Shown one piece after another: positions 1-8,599 of a stretch of 64,000 bases of DNA (its first letter is position 1; the number at the start of each line of letters is the position of its first letter). The DNA lies in assembly GCA_907165135.1 (NCBI GenBank), contig OU015566.1, positions 4,838,501 to 4,902,500 of the forward strand, written 5' to 3'. Source of the DNA: Oikopleura dioica. Taxonomy: Eukaryota > Chordata > Appendicularia > Copelata > Oikopleuridae. Below the pieces are notes generated by a model, which saw only the letters and a list, made by a program, of their open reading frames with translations, was not told the DNA's origin and ran no database searches. The position numbers were made by a program, and so were the translations under genes.

Positions 1-2
1 TG

Positions 3-3000
3 AAAATAAATGAAAACATAAAAGGTGAGGTACTTATCGACAAAAGCAAAGATATGGAAAAATGCGGAATACAATTCGATGTACTTAATGGAGAAAGCAA
101 AACATTATATGGAATAAATGAAAGCTGGAAATCGATAATCATTGAAGAAAAAACTATTCTTGGAGAAATCGCAGAAAATAATTCAACATTGGAAACAATT
201 AACACTCTCATAAGAGCAGACATGTTATCAAGACCGGAACTAGAACAACACTCAAGAGAATACGAGTCATGGAAGAGACAAAGGACAAATCTGATAAGGC
301 AAAATAACATGGCAACACTTATAGAATCAAAAATTAGAGAAGCAGAAGTTGAAGAGGAAATAAAAGAAGAAATTCTGGAGAAAACGAGAAAATACCATCC
401 TGTGTTCGCGAGACAAGAGAATGATGTGGGATTCAACAAAAACTATTTGATAAAGCTAGAATTCAATGAGAACATGGAAAATAGACGTCCAGAATCAAGA
501 AGACCTTACAAATTCCCAAATAACGAGGAGTCCCAAATTATGGATTTTCTTGAGAAATTGGTAAAGAGCGGCGTACTCGAACACAGCAACAGTTCATGGA
601 CATCACCATCGATGATCATAAAGAAAAAGAACAACAAATATCGATTGGTCACGAACTTCAGATTATGGCTAAACCCACTGTTAAACGTCCCTCAATGGCC
701 GATACGAAGCATTCGAAGCCTATTTCATAGCATCGCGATAAATATTGGAGATCTTCAACGCGCGCACCCGAAATCACCAATCAAATTTATCAGTGTAGAT
801 ATGAAGTCGGGTTACTTTACCCTTGCAATCGCTCCAGAAGACCGCAAATACACAGCATTTCCGACACCAAAGAAACTACTTCAATACAAAAAGTGCTCAC
901 AAGGACTTTCAATAGCACCAGCATGCTTTAGTCAATTCATCCATGAAGTCTACGAGCTACCAAGACGATTTGAAAATGACTTTCGAATAGAAACTTATCT
1001 GGATGACGTCATTCTCATTGCAGTTGAAAAAACACTTGGATTAGCTGTGGAATGGCTTCTCAAAACAACTTTGGACAACGACATCATCTTGGATATACAC
1101 AAATGCAAATTTGGAACGAACGAAGTAGAATTCTTAGGATTTCGACTAAATAGTGAAGGAATAAAACCGATCAAATCAAAATACGAAGGACTTATCAAAT
1201 TAGAAACGCCGAAAACACAAAAAGATTTGCAGAAGTATTTGGGATCTGTGCAATTCTACGCAAGAGTCATACCAAGAGCAATGAATATTCTAAAACCCCT
1301 AATGGATGAAGTTTCGAACAAGAAATTCAAAGGATCTGAAAAAGTCAACACAGCGGTAGAAAAATTGAAACAAAACATCAGAAATTCAAATCAACTCTTT
1401 CATGCATTACCTCAAATAGGAGAATCATACATTATAGCCGTCGACAGTTCACTAACTGGCTATGGTTGCATGTACGGACTAGCAGAAGTCAATGACGAAG
1501 AAGTTAAAAAAATAAAGCCAATTGCTTATGGATCGGGAGCTTTTGCAAAACACTTACAACTAGACTCATCGAGGAACAGGGAAATGGTCGGACTGATGAA
1601 AGCACTTACGTACTTCAAAGATCTTATCGATACAAGGAGGAAACTTTACGCGTTTGTCGACCATAAATCACTTATGACATTGGAAAATAACGAGACAGCA
1701 AAGAAAGAACCGGTAACGAGAGTTCGCAAGGCACTCGCGTGCATTATGGAAATGCCAAATCTAGAAATTAGATATGTATCAGCAAAAAGCAGCCTTATCA
1801 ACTGCGTGGATGGACTTAGCAGAGCAATCACAAACACATCGACGTTCGAAGCAGCAGATATAACAAAATGGGCAAATGCGGTACTACCAGAAGAGAAGCT
1901 AAATAATATTAAAATACTGGAAGATGTCAAACTCAAACATCCAAGTACTATTTCATTCACGAAAGAAGAAATAAAAGCAGCACAGGAACAAGATGGATTC
2001 TGCATTGATGTACGCAGAAAATCAAATGGAAAACTCATATGGGAAATAGGAGAAGCCCAATACGAAAACATCGATGGAATATTACACAAAATCTTCCCAA
2101 ATAAGGAAACTAAAATCATTCTACCAAAAGAACAAGCATTCATAACACTTACAACATTTCACTACAGTTTTGGACACAGTAGTGAAAAACCACTTAACAA
2201 GTTGCTCACAAAAAACAAAATTCATGTCCATAAAAAATCAAAAATAATGAGGCAAATCGTTCAAAATTGTTTTATATGCCAAATGCGGAAAAGGCGAACG
2301 CCACAACTTTCGAGTAGAAAAACGATTCCATCAATTAGGCCATTTCAAGAAATTTGCATAGATATTATTGTTCTAAAAAGAAACTCGGACGTACCATTTG
2401 CGCTGAGTCTACTAGATAAATTCACGGAACTTTTCGATGCAATTCCAATACAAGATAAAACAACACATAGCGTTAAAAAGGCCATGCTTATCTTCATATT
2501 TCGTTATTGCCTAGGAGAAGGGACGAAAGTCCTAACGGACAATGGTCCAGAATTTCGAGCAGAATTTAGACAATTTTTGAAGCAACACCACATTTATCAT
2601 AGCACAATCACACCTTTAAATGCACCAGGAAATGCAGTAGAAAGAACTCACAAACCTTTTCGAAAACACATACTAGCAACACAGAAACTAGCAGAAGAAG
2701 AAGGATTCAATGACGTGGAGCATTTGAACCTTGCGATTGGAAGTCTAAACTCGAAGCCGAAAGAAAATCTCAAATGGGCAACACCTATGGAAATACTAAC
2801 AAACATCACGCCTCACCACATTCTATCGTTCGGAACAAATTTAGACTTGGAGAAAAAATATTCTGACTTGAGCGATGATGATCGGCAAAAAGCAAGAGAA
2901 ATATGGAACCGCAACTTAATGAAGTATCACATGGAAGTAGGCAATGACAAATATATAAAGTACATCGAAAATCAAGGAACTATCAACAAAGATGAAATAA

Positions 3001-3635
3001 AAAGAGGACAAGTCGTTGTCACCATGGACTACAGCCCGTTAGGACACGGTCAGAAGACAACTGGACCTTACTTTTGCCATGAAAATAATAGAGGATCTGT
3101 AAAGTTAGAAAATCTTCTAACTGGACAGAAGATCTTCAGAAATGAGAAAATGCTAAGACGACTAAAGCTGAATAAGGAAACAGAAGAGAAACTAAAAGAA
3201 GTTGGACTACTAAAAGATGAATTTGGAATACCATTACCAATCCAAAAGATAACAGAAGAAGATGAAAACAACAAAGAAGGATATACTCCGAAATTCCTCG
3301 AAATCGACTCAGAAACATCGGAAGACGAAGAAAATCACCATGGAAATCAGGAAGCAACTCCAGACAAGGACAATATTCAAGAAGTGAGACGAATGGAAAA
3401 GGAACAAACATCAGGAAGTACGACAAAAAAGTCAATGACAATGGAACAAGGAAGCGTAACTCAGCAACCAAACGGAAAAGCTAATAGAAACACCGAGTTA
3501 CAAGCAGACAGCAGCCAGTTTAAATCATTGATAGATATCATCAATCAGAAAAATAAAGAGGGAGAGAGACCTTATACAAGAGAACATCCAAGGAGAGGAA
3601 AAAGGCAGAGAAAGATAGTTAACTACAAACAATGA
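3..3635 (+). CDS. pol: Pol polyprotein (reverse transcriptase, RNase H, integrase), 5' partial
   Basis: The frame is open to the left edge, so the ATG at 54 is probably not the true start. From that ATG, RT motifs lie at about residues 160-370: KYRLVTNFR, FISVDMKSGYF, then YLDDV, the catalytic box. An RNase H domain follows (about 450-590; AVDSS, an E and DHKS acidic residues). The integrase has an HHCC zinc finger (HYSFGH ... CFICQ) and a D,D35E core (CIDII, LTDNGPEF, and the E in NAVERTH). It copies element RNA to DNA and inserts it. The C-terminal 250 residues are charged, with no fold I recognise. The stop overlaps the next start as ATGA (3632-3635), an arrangement that suits termination-reinitiation or a spliced env message. 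No internal stop is seen. Confidence 0.95.
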   Translation, partial: KINENIKGEVLIDKSKDMEKCGIQFDVLNGESKTLYGINESWKSIIIEEKTILGEIAENNSTLETINTLIRADMLSRPELEQHSREYESWKRQRTNLIRQNNMATLIESKIREAEVEEEIKEEILEKTRKYHPVFARQENDVGFNKNYLIKLEFNENMENRRPESRRPYKFPNNEESQIMDFLEKLVKSGVLEHSNSSWTSPSMIIKKKNNKYRLVTNFRLWLNPLLNVPQWPIRSIRSLFHSIAINIGDLQRAHPKSPIKFISVDMKSGYFTLAIAPEDRKYTAFPTPKKLLQYKKCSQGLSIAPACFSQFIHEVYELPRRFENDFRIETYLDDVILIAVEKTLGLAVEWLLKTTLDNDIILDIHKCKFGTNEVEFLGFRLNSEGIKPIKSKYEGLIKLETPKTQKDLQKYLGSVQFYARVIPRAMNILKPLMDEVSNKKFKGSEKVNTAVEKLKQNIRNSNQLFHALPQIGESYIIAVDSSLTGYGCMYGLAEVNDEEVKKIKPIAYGSGAFAKHLQLDSSRNREMVGLMKALTYFKDLIDTRRKLYAFVDHKSLMTLENNETAKKEPVTRVRKALACIMEMPNLEIRYVSAKSSLINCVDGLSRAITNTSTFEAADITKWANAVLPEEKLNNIKILEDVKLKHPSTISFTKEEIKAAQEQDGFCIDVRRKSNGKLIWEIGEAQYENIDGILHKIFPNKETKIILPKEQAFITLTTFHYSFGHSSEKPLNKLLTKNKIHVHKKSKIMRQIVQNCFICQMRKRRTPQLSSRKTIPSIRPFQEICIDIIVLKRNSDVPFALSLLDKFTELFDAIPIQDKTTHSVKKAMLIFIFRYCLGEGTKVLTDNGPEFRAEFRQFLKQHHIYHSTITPLNAPGNAVERTHKPFRKHILATQKLAEEEGFNDVEHLNLAIGSLNSKPKENLKWATPMEILTNITPHHILSFGTNLDLEKKYSDLSDDDRQKAREIWNRNLMKYHMEVGNDKYIKYIENQGTINKDEIKRGQVVVTMDYSPLGHGQKTTGPYFCHENNRGSVKLENLLTGQKIFRNEKMLRRLKLNKETEEKLKEVGLLKDEFGIPLPIQKITEEDENNKEGYTPKFLEIDSETSEDEENHHGNQEATPDKDNIQEVRRMEKEQTSGSTTKKSMTMEQGSVTQQPNGKANRNTELQADSSQFKSLIDIINQKNKEGERPYTREHPRRGKRQRKIVNYKQ

Positions 3636-5329
3636 AAATAATAATACTACAACTCATCTTATGTATTCCCATAAATGCATTTTATAATAACGCGACATAT
3701 ACCCTTGTAGAACCCATAGACAAAAATCTAATTATAGAAATTGACTCGAAAACTACAGAAGTAAATCTTCACATAGAGTTCCCACATGTATCAGAACCAG
3801 ACATTAAAAGCTGCCTCAAAGACCCTGAAGATTACAAATCAATCAACGTTCTCATAGCCCACGGTATCATAGACAGACTGCGAAACAACAAGAATTATTT
3901 TACGTGCGAAAACTACCACTGCAACGACCTTCACGCGAAGCACGAAGGACTTCAAGCAAAAGGACTTCAAAAATTTAACACATTCCTTGAAAATACAAAT
4001 TTACAACATGATGAAGAAGTTTACGGAAGAAGCAGCCCAAAACCAACAGCAGAACCACCAAAATTGCCAGAAATACAATACGAAGATGGCTCAATAGAAA
4101 CTGTCAAACAAGATGACAGAAATCCATTAATTTCACTACCCTACACACTCAGAGGAACTGAAGTAAATAATACGATAGAAACGATAATCACAAACTACTT
4201 ACCAGCAGGAAGGACTTACAATTTTGGTTACAGACTAATACGAAGAAATCTGAAATGGACACCATTCAACTCCGTCAACAATGTGACAACACACAACATC
4301 TTTAAGGAATATGTGTTGAACTCGGGAAAAAGCGATTTAGAAAAAATAGGACTTCAATGCAAACCAACAAATGTCTTTTGGATGGTAGTAAAAAACAAAA
4401 TGCTTATCGAAGAGGTGGGTATCCATATGAGTATGAACGACGAAGAAAGAGCCTGGCTCAACACTGAAGAAGGCCACGATTGGCTTGAAAACAATCTCGA
4501 GTATAATATCAAAGTAATTTACTTATCGGACGAAGAAAAAGAAGCAATGGAAGAAGACTACATAGATACGGCCATGTATGGGAAACACTGCACAGTAATG
4601 GCATATGACTACTTCAGCATTACATGCCCGCTTCCCCACGAACCAATGAGCAAACAGAACATGTACTTTGTAGTACATATAGAATTGTCAGAAGAAGCTT
4701 GCAATATTTTCCAGAATTATCTCCAAAAAGAAGGCCTCCCAACATATCAGCTCACTACCCATTGGGGATGGTATTCAATCGACCCTAAAGCTATAAATGC
4801 ACGAAGACGTGGCAAACGACAAGCAGTAGCAGTTGCATCAGGACTAATAGGAGGACTTATAATGGAACACTTATACCGAGGTTCACTTAAACAAAAAGAA
4901 GAGGAAGAAATTAGAAGTATGGAGAAAGACATAGAGCATATCAAAAGTAACACAATTGCCATCGAAACTGTCATCGCTGAAGAAACATGTAAGCTAGAAT
5001 CACAAATAATAGAATCAACAATTAGTCAAATAGTAAATGCAAATGTTGAAAAATTCTTAATGAGGATAAATCAGCTAATAGATATAAGCGACACAACAAT
5101 TCTGAACGCTTTTCTAAATAAATGTAAAAAATTGAATTCGGCAAAAAATTACATAACAACGAGCTGTTTATATCTATTTAACAAAAATCGAGTTCAATTA
5201 ATCGGAATTTTCAAAGATGCAGAAATAGCGTATAAATTAGTTTTTCGATACTTCATGCAGATTCCATTAGCTGAAAAAAAGTTCATTCCTACCAATTCGT
5301 ATGAACGTTGCACCGAAATTAGAGAATAA
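3632..5329 (+). CDS. env: Envelope glycoprotein, N-terminal piece (SU and start of TM subunit)
   Basis: 565 codons. Starts with a signal peptide (about residues 1-16, hydrophobic, ending INA) and holds several Asn-X-Thr sites and paired cysteines. Near residue 393 lies a dibasic cleavage site RRRGKR followed at once by a small, hydrophobic Ala/Gly/Leu stretch (AVAVASGLIGG), the layout of a class I fusion peptide; a heptad-rich helical segment follows. Role: membrane protein of a retrovirus-like particle. The frame stops at 5329 before any membrane anchor, and the missing anchor is in another frame just downstream, so the gene is broken here by a frameshift near 5270-5330, close to a run of seven A. 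It could be a decayed copy or a base-calling error. Family origin of this env cannot be fixed from the sequence alone. Confidence 0.85.
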   Translation: MKIIILQLILCIPINAFYNNATYTLVEPIDKNLIIEIDSKTTEVNLHIEFPHVSEPDIKSCLKDPEDYKSINVLIAHGIIDRLRNNKNYFTCENYHCNDLHAKHEGLQAKGLQKFNTFLENTNLQHDEEVYGRSSPKPTAEPPKLPEIQYEDGSIETVKQDDRNPLISLPYTLRGTEVNNTIETIITNYLPAGRTYNFGYRLIRRNLKWTPFNSVNNVTTHNIFKEYVLNSGKSDLEKIGLQCKPTNVFWMVVKNKMLIEEVGIHMSMNDEERAWLNTEEGHDWLENNLEYNIKVIYLSDEEKEAMEEDYIDTAMYGKHCTVMAYDYFSITCPLPHEPMSKQNMYFVVHIELSEEACNIFQNYLQKEGLPTYQLTTHWGWYSIDPKAINARRRGKRQAVAVASGLIGGLIMEHLYRGSLKQKEEEEIRSMEKDIEHIKSNTIAIETVIAEETCKLESQIIESTISQIVNANVEKFLMRINQLIDISDTTILNAFLNKCKKLNSAKNYITTSCLYLFNKNRVQLIGIFKDAEIAYKLVFRYFMQIPLAEKKFIPTNSYERCTEIRE

Positions 5330-6062
5330 TAATGATTATCTGATGCCGAAAATTCCAGAATTTTTATTTTTAAATCAAGAAATAATGGAAATAATCACAG
5401 CAAAGCACTGCTCCGAATCAACAAATATAATATCATGTAAGCTTACAAATTTAAACAATGATTCACATGAAAGAATTTGCGCTCGAGCTCTGATTAACTC
5501 CAAAAGTGATCTTCCAATAACATGCTACCCACTAACAATCAAAGGACAGCAAGACACTTGTTACATATCTCTTGCGAAAAGAGGTATATTAATCAGCACA
5601 CACAAAGAATCAAAGATCATTCTAAAAGAAAATGATATCGCAAATGAATTACAGCTGTTTAAAGGTCGAAATTTCATAAGCGCGGATAAAATAAGGGGCG
5701 AAGAAATTTTAGTAGACTGTTATCCCTCCTTATTCTTGCCCGCTAGCTTATTTGAGAAACAAAAACCTACCAACATTAATATCACAGTTACACCCGTTGA
5801 ATTTGGAAAAAACTTTTTTAACCAAGACGATCAAATTTTACCTTTATTTAATAACAAAGTCATGAACATGATACCATCTCAGCATCACTCAAAAATAAAA
5901 TATTATTTTGGAAAAATTGAAAAGGCTACTACTATCATCATTATACTTATCATTATATTAACCCTACTAAAAAACCTCCTGAAATGCTGTTTAACTTCTA
6001 CAAATAAACTCACAGGACTAGGAACTAGATCACGCTCTAGAAAAGCGAAGATAAAATTTTAA
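5301..6062 (+). CDS. env: Envelope glycoprotein, C-terminal piece with membrane anchor (other frame)
   Basis: 253 codons in a frame different from the upstream env piece and overlapping it by 29 nt. It has several cysteines (AKHCSES, ISCKLTN, DTCYIS, VDCYPS), then near its end one long hydrophobic segment rich in Ile/Leu (about 5930-5985) followed by Cys-Cys and a short basic tail: a single membrane anchor with a cytoplasmic tail. Taken together the two pieces have the length and order of one envelope protein, so this is the continuation of env and not a separate gene. Its own ATG at 5301 is probably incidental. Confidence 0.75.
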   Translation: MNVAPKLENNNDYLMPKIPEFLFLNQEIMEIITAKHCSESTNIISCKLTNLNNDSHERICARALINSKSDLPITCYPLTIKGQQDTCYISLAKRGILISTHKESKIILKENDIANELQLFKGRNFISADKIRGEEILVDCYPSLFLPASLFEKQKPTNINITVTPVEFGKNFFNQDDQILPLFNNKVMNMIPSQHHSKIKYYFGKIEKATTIIIILIIILTLLKNLLKCCLTSTNKLTGLGTRSRSRKAKIKF

Positions 6063-6474
6063 TACAGTCACACAAAGAAAGCAAAAGATGTTCCGATAAG
6101 AAGAACCACTATAACTACTTTCTTTGAAAAAAAAAAAAAAAAAGATGCCGAAAGGCCAAAATACTGTAACCCTGCTAACACACTGTAAATCGCCATCTAC
6201 TCATTAGTAACCACCAGAATAACTACAGTAATACCCTTGATATTTACCTGAAAATCAGAATTCTCCACAAATTTCACATTGCTTATCTCACGTTAATTAC
6301 AGTAATTAACACATTATTACAGTCGTACCTATCATGTCACTCATACTTAGCTATGCTTAATGCAAAAAAGTACTGTACCAAGAATTACACTTCTCTAACC
6401 TCACACGAATTACAGTAACAACTACCTACCCATTCAATGCTTACCCATTCTAAATCAGTACTGTTAACCTTCAA
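6063..6474 (+). other. Non-coding stretch after env with repeated TACTGT/ACAGTA motifs
   Basis: A poly-A run (6127-6143) is followed by about 300 bases without a convincing frame on the + strand. The short motif TACTGT or its complement ACAGTA occurs at least eight times between 6160 and 6470 (for example near 6163, 6223, 6297, 6319, 6372, 6413 and 6460) and again near the LTR start (8309). Confidence 0.5.
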
Positions 6475-6885
6475 ATGCATAAATTTATTTTTCCTGCAAA
6501 TAACTGTAAAACACAAGTTCAAAAATATTCTATATTCTACGAAAAAAACAAAAGAAACAGAGGGCTTAGAAGTAGACTGAAAGCTGGCGAAACAAGTCAG
6601 AAGAAGCGACGTAATTACAGAATCCGCCAAACCATAGGGACAGACTCGATACCGGCGGGAATAGGACCCATCTTCGTTGTGCGTCAATACCTCTGCAATC
6701 ACAAAAGATTCGTGATAGTCATCCCAACAGAAGACTGCCTCCAAAAAGCAAATCACCTCATCCGCCGACGAGATGCCCCCAAGAATGGTAAATCCAGTGG
6801 CCCGGAACGAACTGCGAATATCGACCTCTTGCTGATTACGCGGGATCTCGAACTCGAAAAATTTGCGCAAAAGTTCTCTTTGCAT
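6385..6885 (-). CDS. Antisense reading frame inside the retroelement, possible captured host exon
   Basis: On the - strand a frame opens at 6885. Its first 85-100 residues look like a real protein: balanced composition, GC-richer than the surrounding element, host-like codon use (IPRNQQEVDIRSSF, SADEVICFLEAVFCWDD, HNEDGSYSRRYR). The last third is low quality, so a splice donor may lie near 6640-6670. I do not recognise a family. The complementary + strand also has a 146-codon frame (6475-6915), but it is lysine/arginine-rich and less protein-like. It may be host sequence picked up by the element, or an antisense gene of the element. Low certainty. Confidence 0.35.
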   Translation of the reverse strand: MQRELLRKFFEFEIPRNQQEVDIRSSFRATGFTILGGISSADEVICFLEAVFCWDDYHESFVIAEVLTHNEDGSYSRRYRVCPYGLADSVITSLLLTCFASFQSTSKPSVSFVFFVEYRIFLNLCFTVICRKNKFMHLKVNSTDLEWVSIEWVGSCYCNSCEVREV

Positions 6886-7011
6886 AATGGTTTCAAAATT
6901 TCAACAAATTTTTAAACTTCAAAATTTGATGAATCGACAGATTTTGATCACTTTAAATACAGTCGGCGTTGCTAGGCGGACTGATGAGAGCGGCCACCGA
7001 GCAATGGAACA

Positions 7012-7422
7012 ATGGAAACACCTGGAAACAGAACGGAAGAAGTCTTGACGATAAATGGAGAAGTCAACACCGGAACGGAACCAAAGCGGATGTCACCACC
7101 TGGAAACGGAGCAACGACGAACAATGGGAAACGGAAATCTGCGCGGCGACGACGAACAATGGAAAAAGGAAATCGACGCAACGACGATGGACAATTGAAG
7201 CGGAAATCGGAAATCGACGATAGCAACCAACTGCGGAAAAAGCGCGGCGATCAACAATCAACGAAGGAAGGGAAATCAAGAACAATTCAACAGGAAATCA
7301 CGAATGAAAAGAAGAACTACAGTCTGCCATGGAAACAAAGTCAATACAAGTATATATATATAACGGTTGAAGCCACGATACTGCTCAGAAGAAGAAATCA
7401 GTTCAAAGTTTTTCAGAAATAA
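7012..7422 (+). CDS. Basic low-complexity frame in the accessory region of the retroelement
   Basis: 136 codons, very rich in Lys, Arg, Asn and Thr. Much of it is an imperfect repeat of units such as AACGACGA and CGGAAAT (6960-7240), which leaves all frames partly open on both strands. It may be a true accessory frame or only a by-product of the repeat. No family recognised. Confidence 0.25.
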   Translation: METPGNRTEEVLTINGEVNTGTEPKRMSPPGNGATTNNGKRKSARRRRTMEKGNRRNDDGQLKRKSEIDDSNQLRKKRGDQQSTKEGKSRTIQQEITNEKKNYSLPWKQSQYKYIYITVEATILLRRRNQFKVFQK

Positions 7423-7429
7423 CAAAAAG

Positions 7430-7942
7430 ATGAACAAGAGAAAGATTTACCCGAAAAACAGCCACTGGAACTCCCAAGTCACCAGTTCCAGAACTGATAA
7501 GGTATGGGGAAATTCCCCCAACGAACACTCTTGGAAATCAGAGAGTTGGGAAAAATGGGGAGATAGTGAGTGGAAGAAAGAAGATCAATTGGAACCAAAA
7601 GACACTCAACGATTTAAAAACATGCAATGGCAAATATTGCATGAAGAAGGCGATGCAATCGAAAGCGGCACAGTATTAGCGAAGGCAAATGCTGGAAAAC
7701 AACTGGAAGCACAACTCATCGCCACTTCTAGAACAAGAATCGAACAGCTAATTATTACATCGGACAATATCACGTACAAACACGACGAGAAAGATTATGT
7801 TATAATGGATTTGAAGAAGCGAATCGAGGAACTCACATCACAATTAGAGAATCAGCATATCGGCACACCTTGTGTCAGCTCGATTAACACACCAGTACAA
7901 GCACAACCAATACAACCACAACCACGAAGCTACAACATCTAA
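7430..7942 (+). CDS. Accessory protein of the retroelement, unknown, coiled-coil C-terminus
   Basis: The frame is open from 7367; the ATG at 7430 gives 170 residues. Composition is Trp/Lys/Glu/Ser-rich at the start (several W-G and W-K pairs), then a helical, charged segment with heptad spacing (around DLKKRIEELTSQLEN) and a Pro/Gln tail. It shares the A-rich coding bias of pol and env and lies between env and the 3' LTR, so it probably belongs to the element; extra frames downstream of env are a known feature of some larvacean retroelements. Function unknown. Confidence 0.5.
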   Translation: MNKRKIYPKNSHWNSQVTSSRTDKVWGNSPNEHSWKSESWEKWGDSEWKKEDQLEPKDTQRFKNMQWQILHEEGDAIESGTVLAKANAGKQLEAQLIATSRTRIEQLIITSDNITYKHDEKDYVIMDLKKRIEELTSQLENQHIGTPCVSSINTPVQAQPIQPQPRSYNI

Positions 7943-8290
7943 CGAGTCACAGCAAAAAGAAAACATCAAAAGAAAAAAGAAAATAAAAAAAGTATAAAAT
8001 TCATGAAAAAATCTAAGATAAAAATCTTTATAATCAATCAATGTAAAAATCAAAATCTACAAAAAACCGAAAAAACTACAAAAAAAAAAAAAAATTTTAT
8101 TCTACTATCGCTAAAAATTCTATGTACTGAAATGAAACTTGAAAACTGCGTGTACATATATTTACTCAGTCACTTATTACGCTACTAAAATGATGCAACA
8201 GCAGAAGCGAAGAAATGTATTGAAGAAATGAAGCAAAGAAGTAATGTTAAATACCACCCCTTCCTTCAGTTAAATTATGCTCTCAAAATT

Positions 8291-8306
8291 AGACAGGAGG
8301 GGAGGG
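8291..8306 (+). promoter_or_regulatory. Polypurine tract
   Basis: A run made only of A and G apart from one C (AGACAGGAGGGGAGGG) lies directly upstream of the LTR, where plus-strand DNA synthesis of an LTR element is primed. Confidence 0.7.
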
Positions 8307-8313
8307 ATACAGT

Positions 8314-8575
8314 AGTGTCCCAACTCTGATCTATTCTAGACTGTAACCAAGACAACATCTTACTGAATAACACATAGCAACCACCACTCTATATAAGACT
8401 CTGCCAACCATCTAACGCTGTCAGTCAGTTATACAGTCATTCAATTACTATATACAAACTGTCCACTTACACACAAGCAAATACAACAATAGAACCGGAA
8501 ACAGTCAGTTGATCCCTTTTTACAGACCCAAGCAGCTCAGGCATCATCCAGACAGAACATTAAGAGAAGGACACT
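8314..8575 (+). repeat. 3' long terminal repeat
   Basis: About 262 bp bounded by a 7-bp inverted repeat, AGTGTCC at the left and GGACACT at the right, and preceded by the polypurine tract. It contains a TATA box (CTATATAAG near 8389-8397) and a pyrimidine-rich downstream half, as expected of U3-R-U5. The partner LTR is outside the window, so the ends are inferred from the inverted repeat. Confidence 0.65.
8388..8397 (+). promoter_or_regulatory. TATA box in the LTR
   Basis: CTATATAAG about 75 bp into the LTR; position fits the promoter of the element. Confidence 0.6.
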
Positions 8576-8599
8576 ATCTATGAAAAGAAGGAAATTTAC

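Larger units (their letters stand above)
1..8575 (+). mobile_element. Retrovirus-like LTR retrotransposon (Ty3/gypsy type with env), 5' part outside window
   Basis: The element runs in from the left edge and ends at its 3' LTR (8314-8575). Order: pol (RT, RNase H, integrase), envelope gene split by a frameshift, a 2.2 kb region with further reading frames, a polypurine tract and the LTR. The coding strand is strongly A-rich, unlike the host genes to its right. Such env-bearing elements are known from Oikopleura as Tor elements; membership here is inferred from layout. gag, protease, the primer binding site and the 5' LTR are not in the window. Confidence 0.9.

Noticed and set aside
6475-6915. 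146-codon + strand frame in the retroelement accessory region
   Set aside because: Opposite strand reads better as protein; this frame is Lys/Arg-rich without recognisable features, so it was not listed as a gene.
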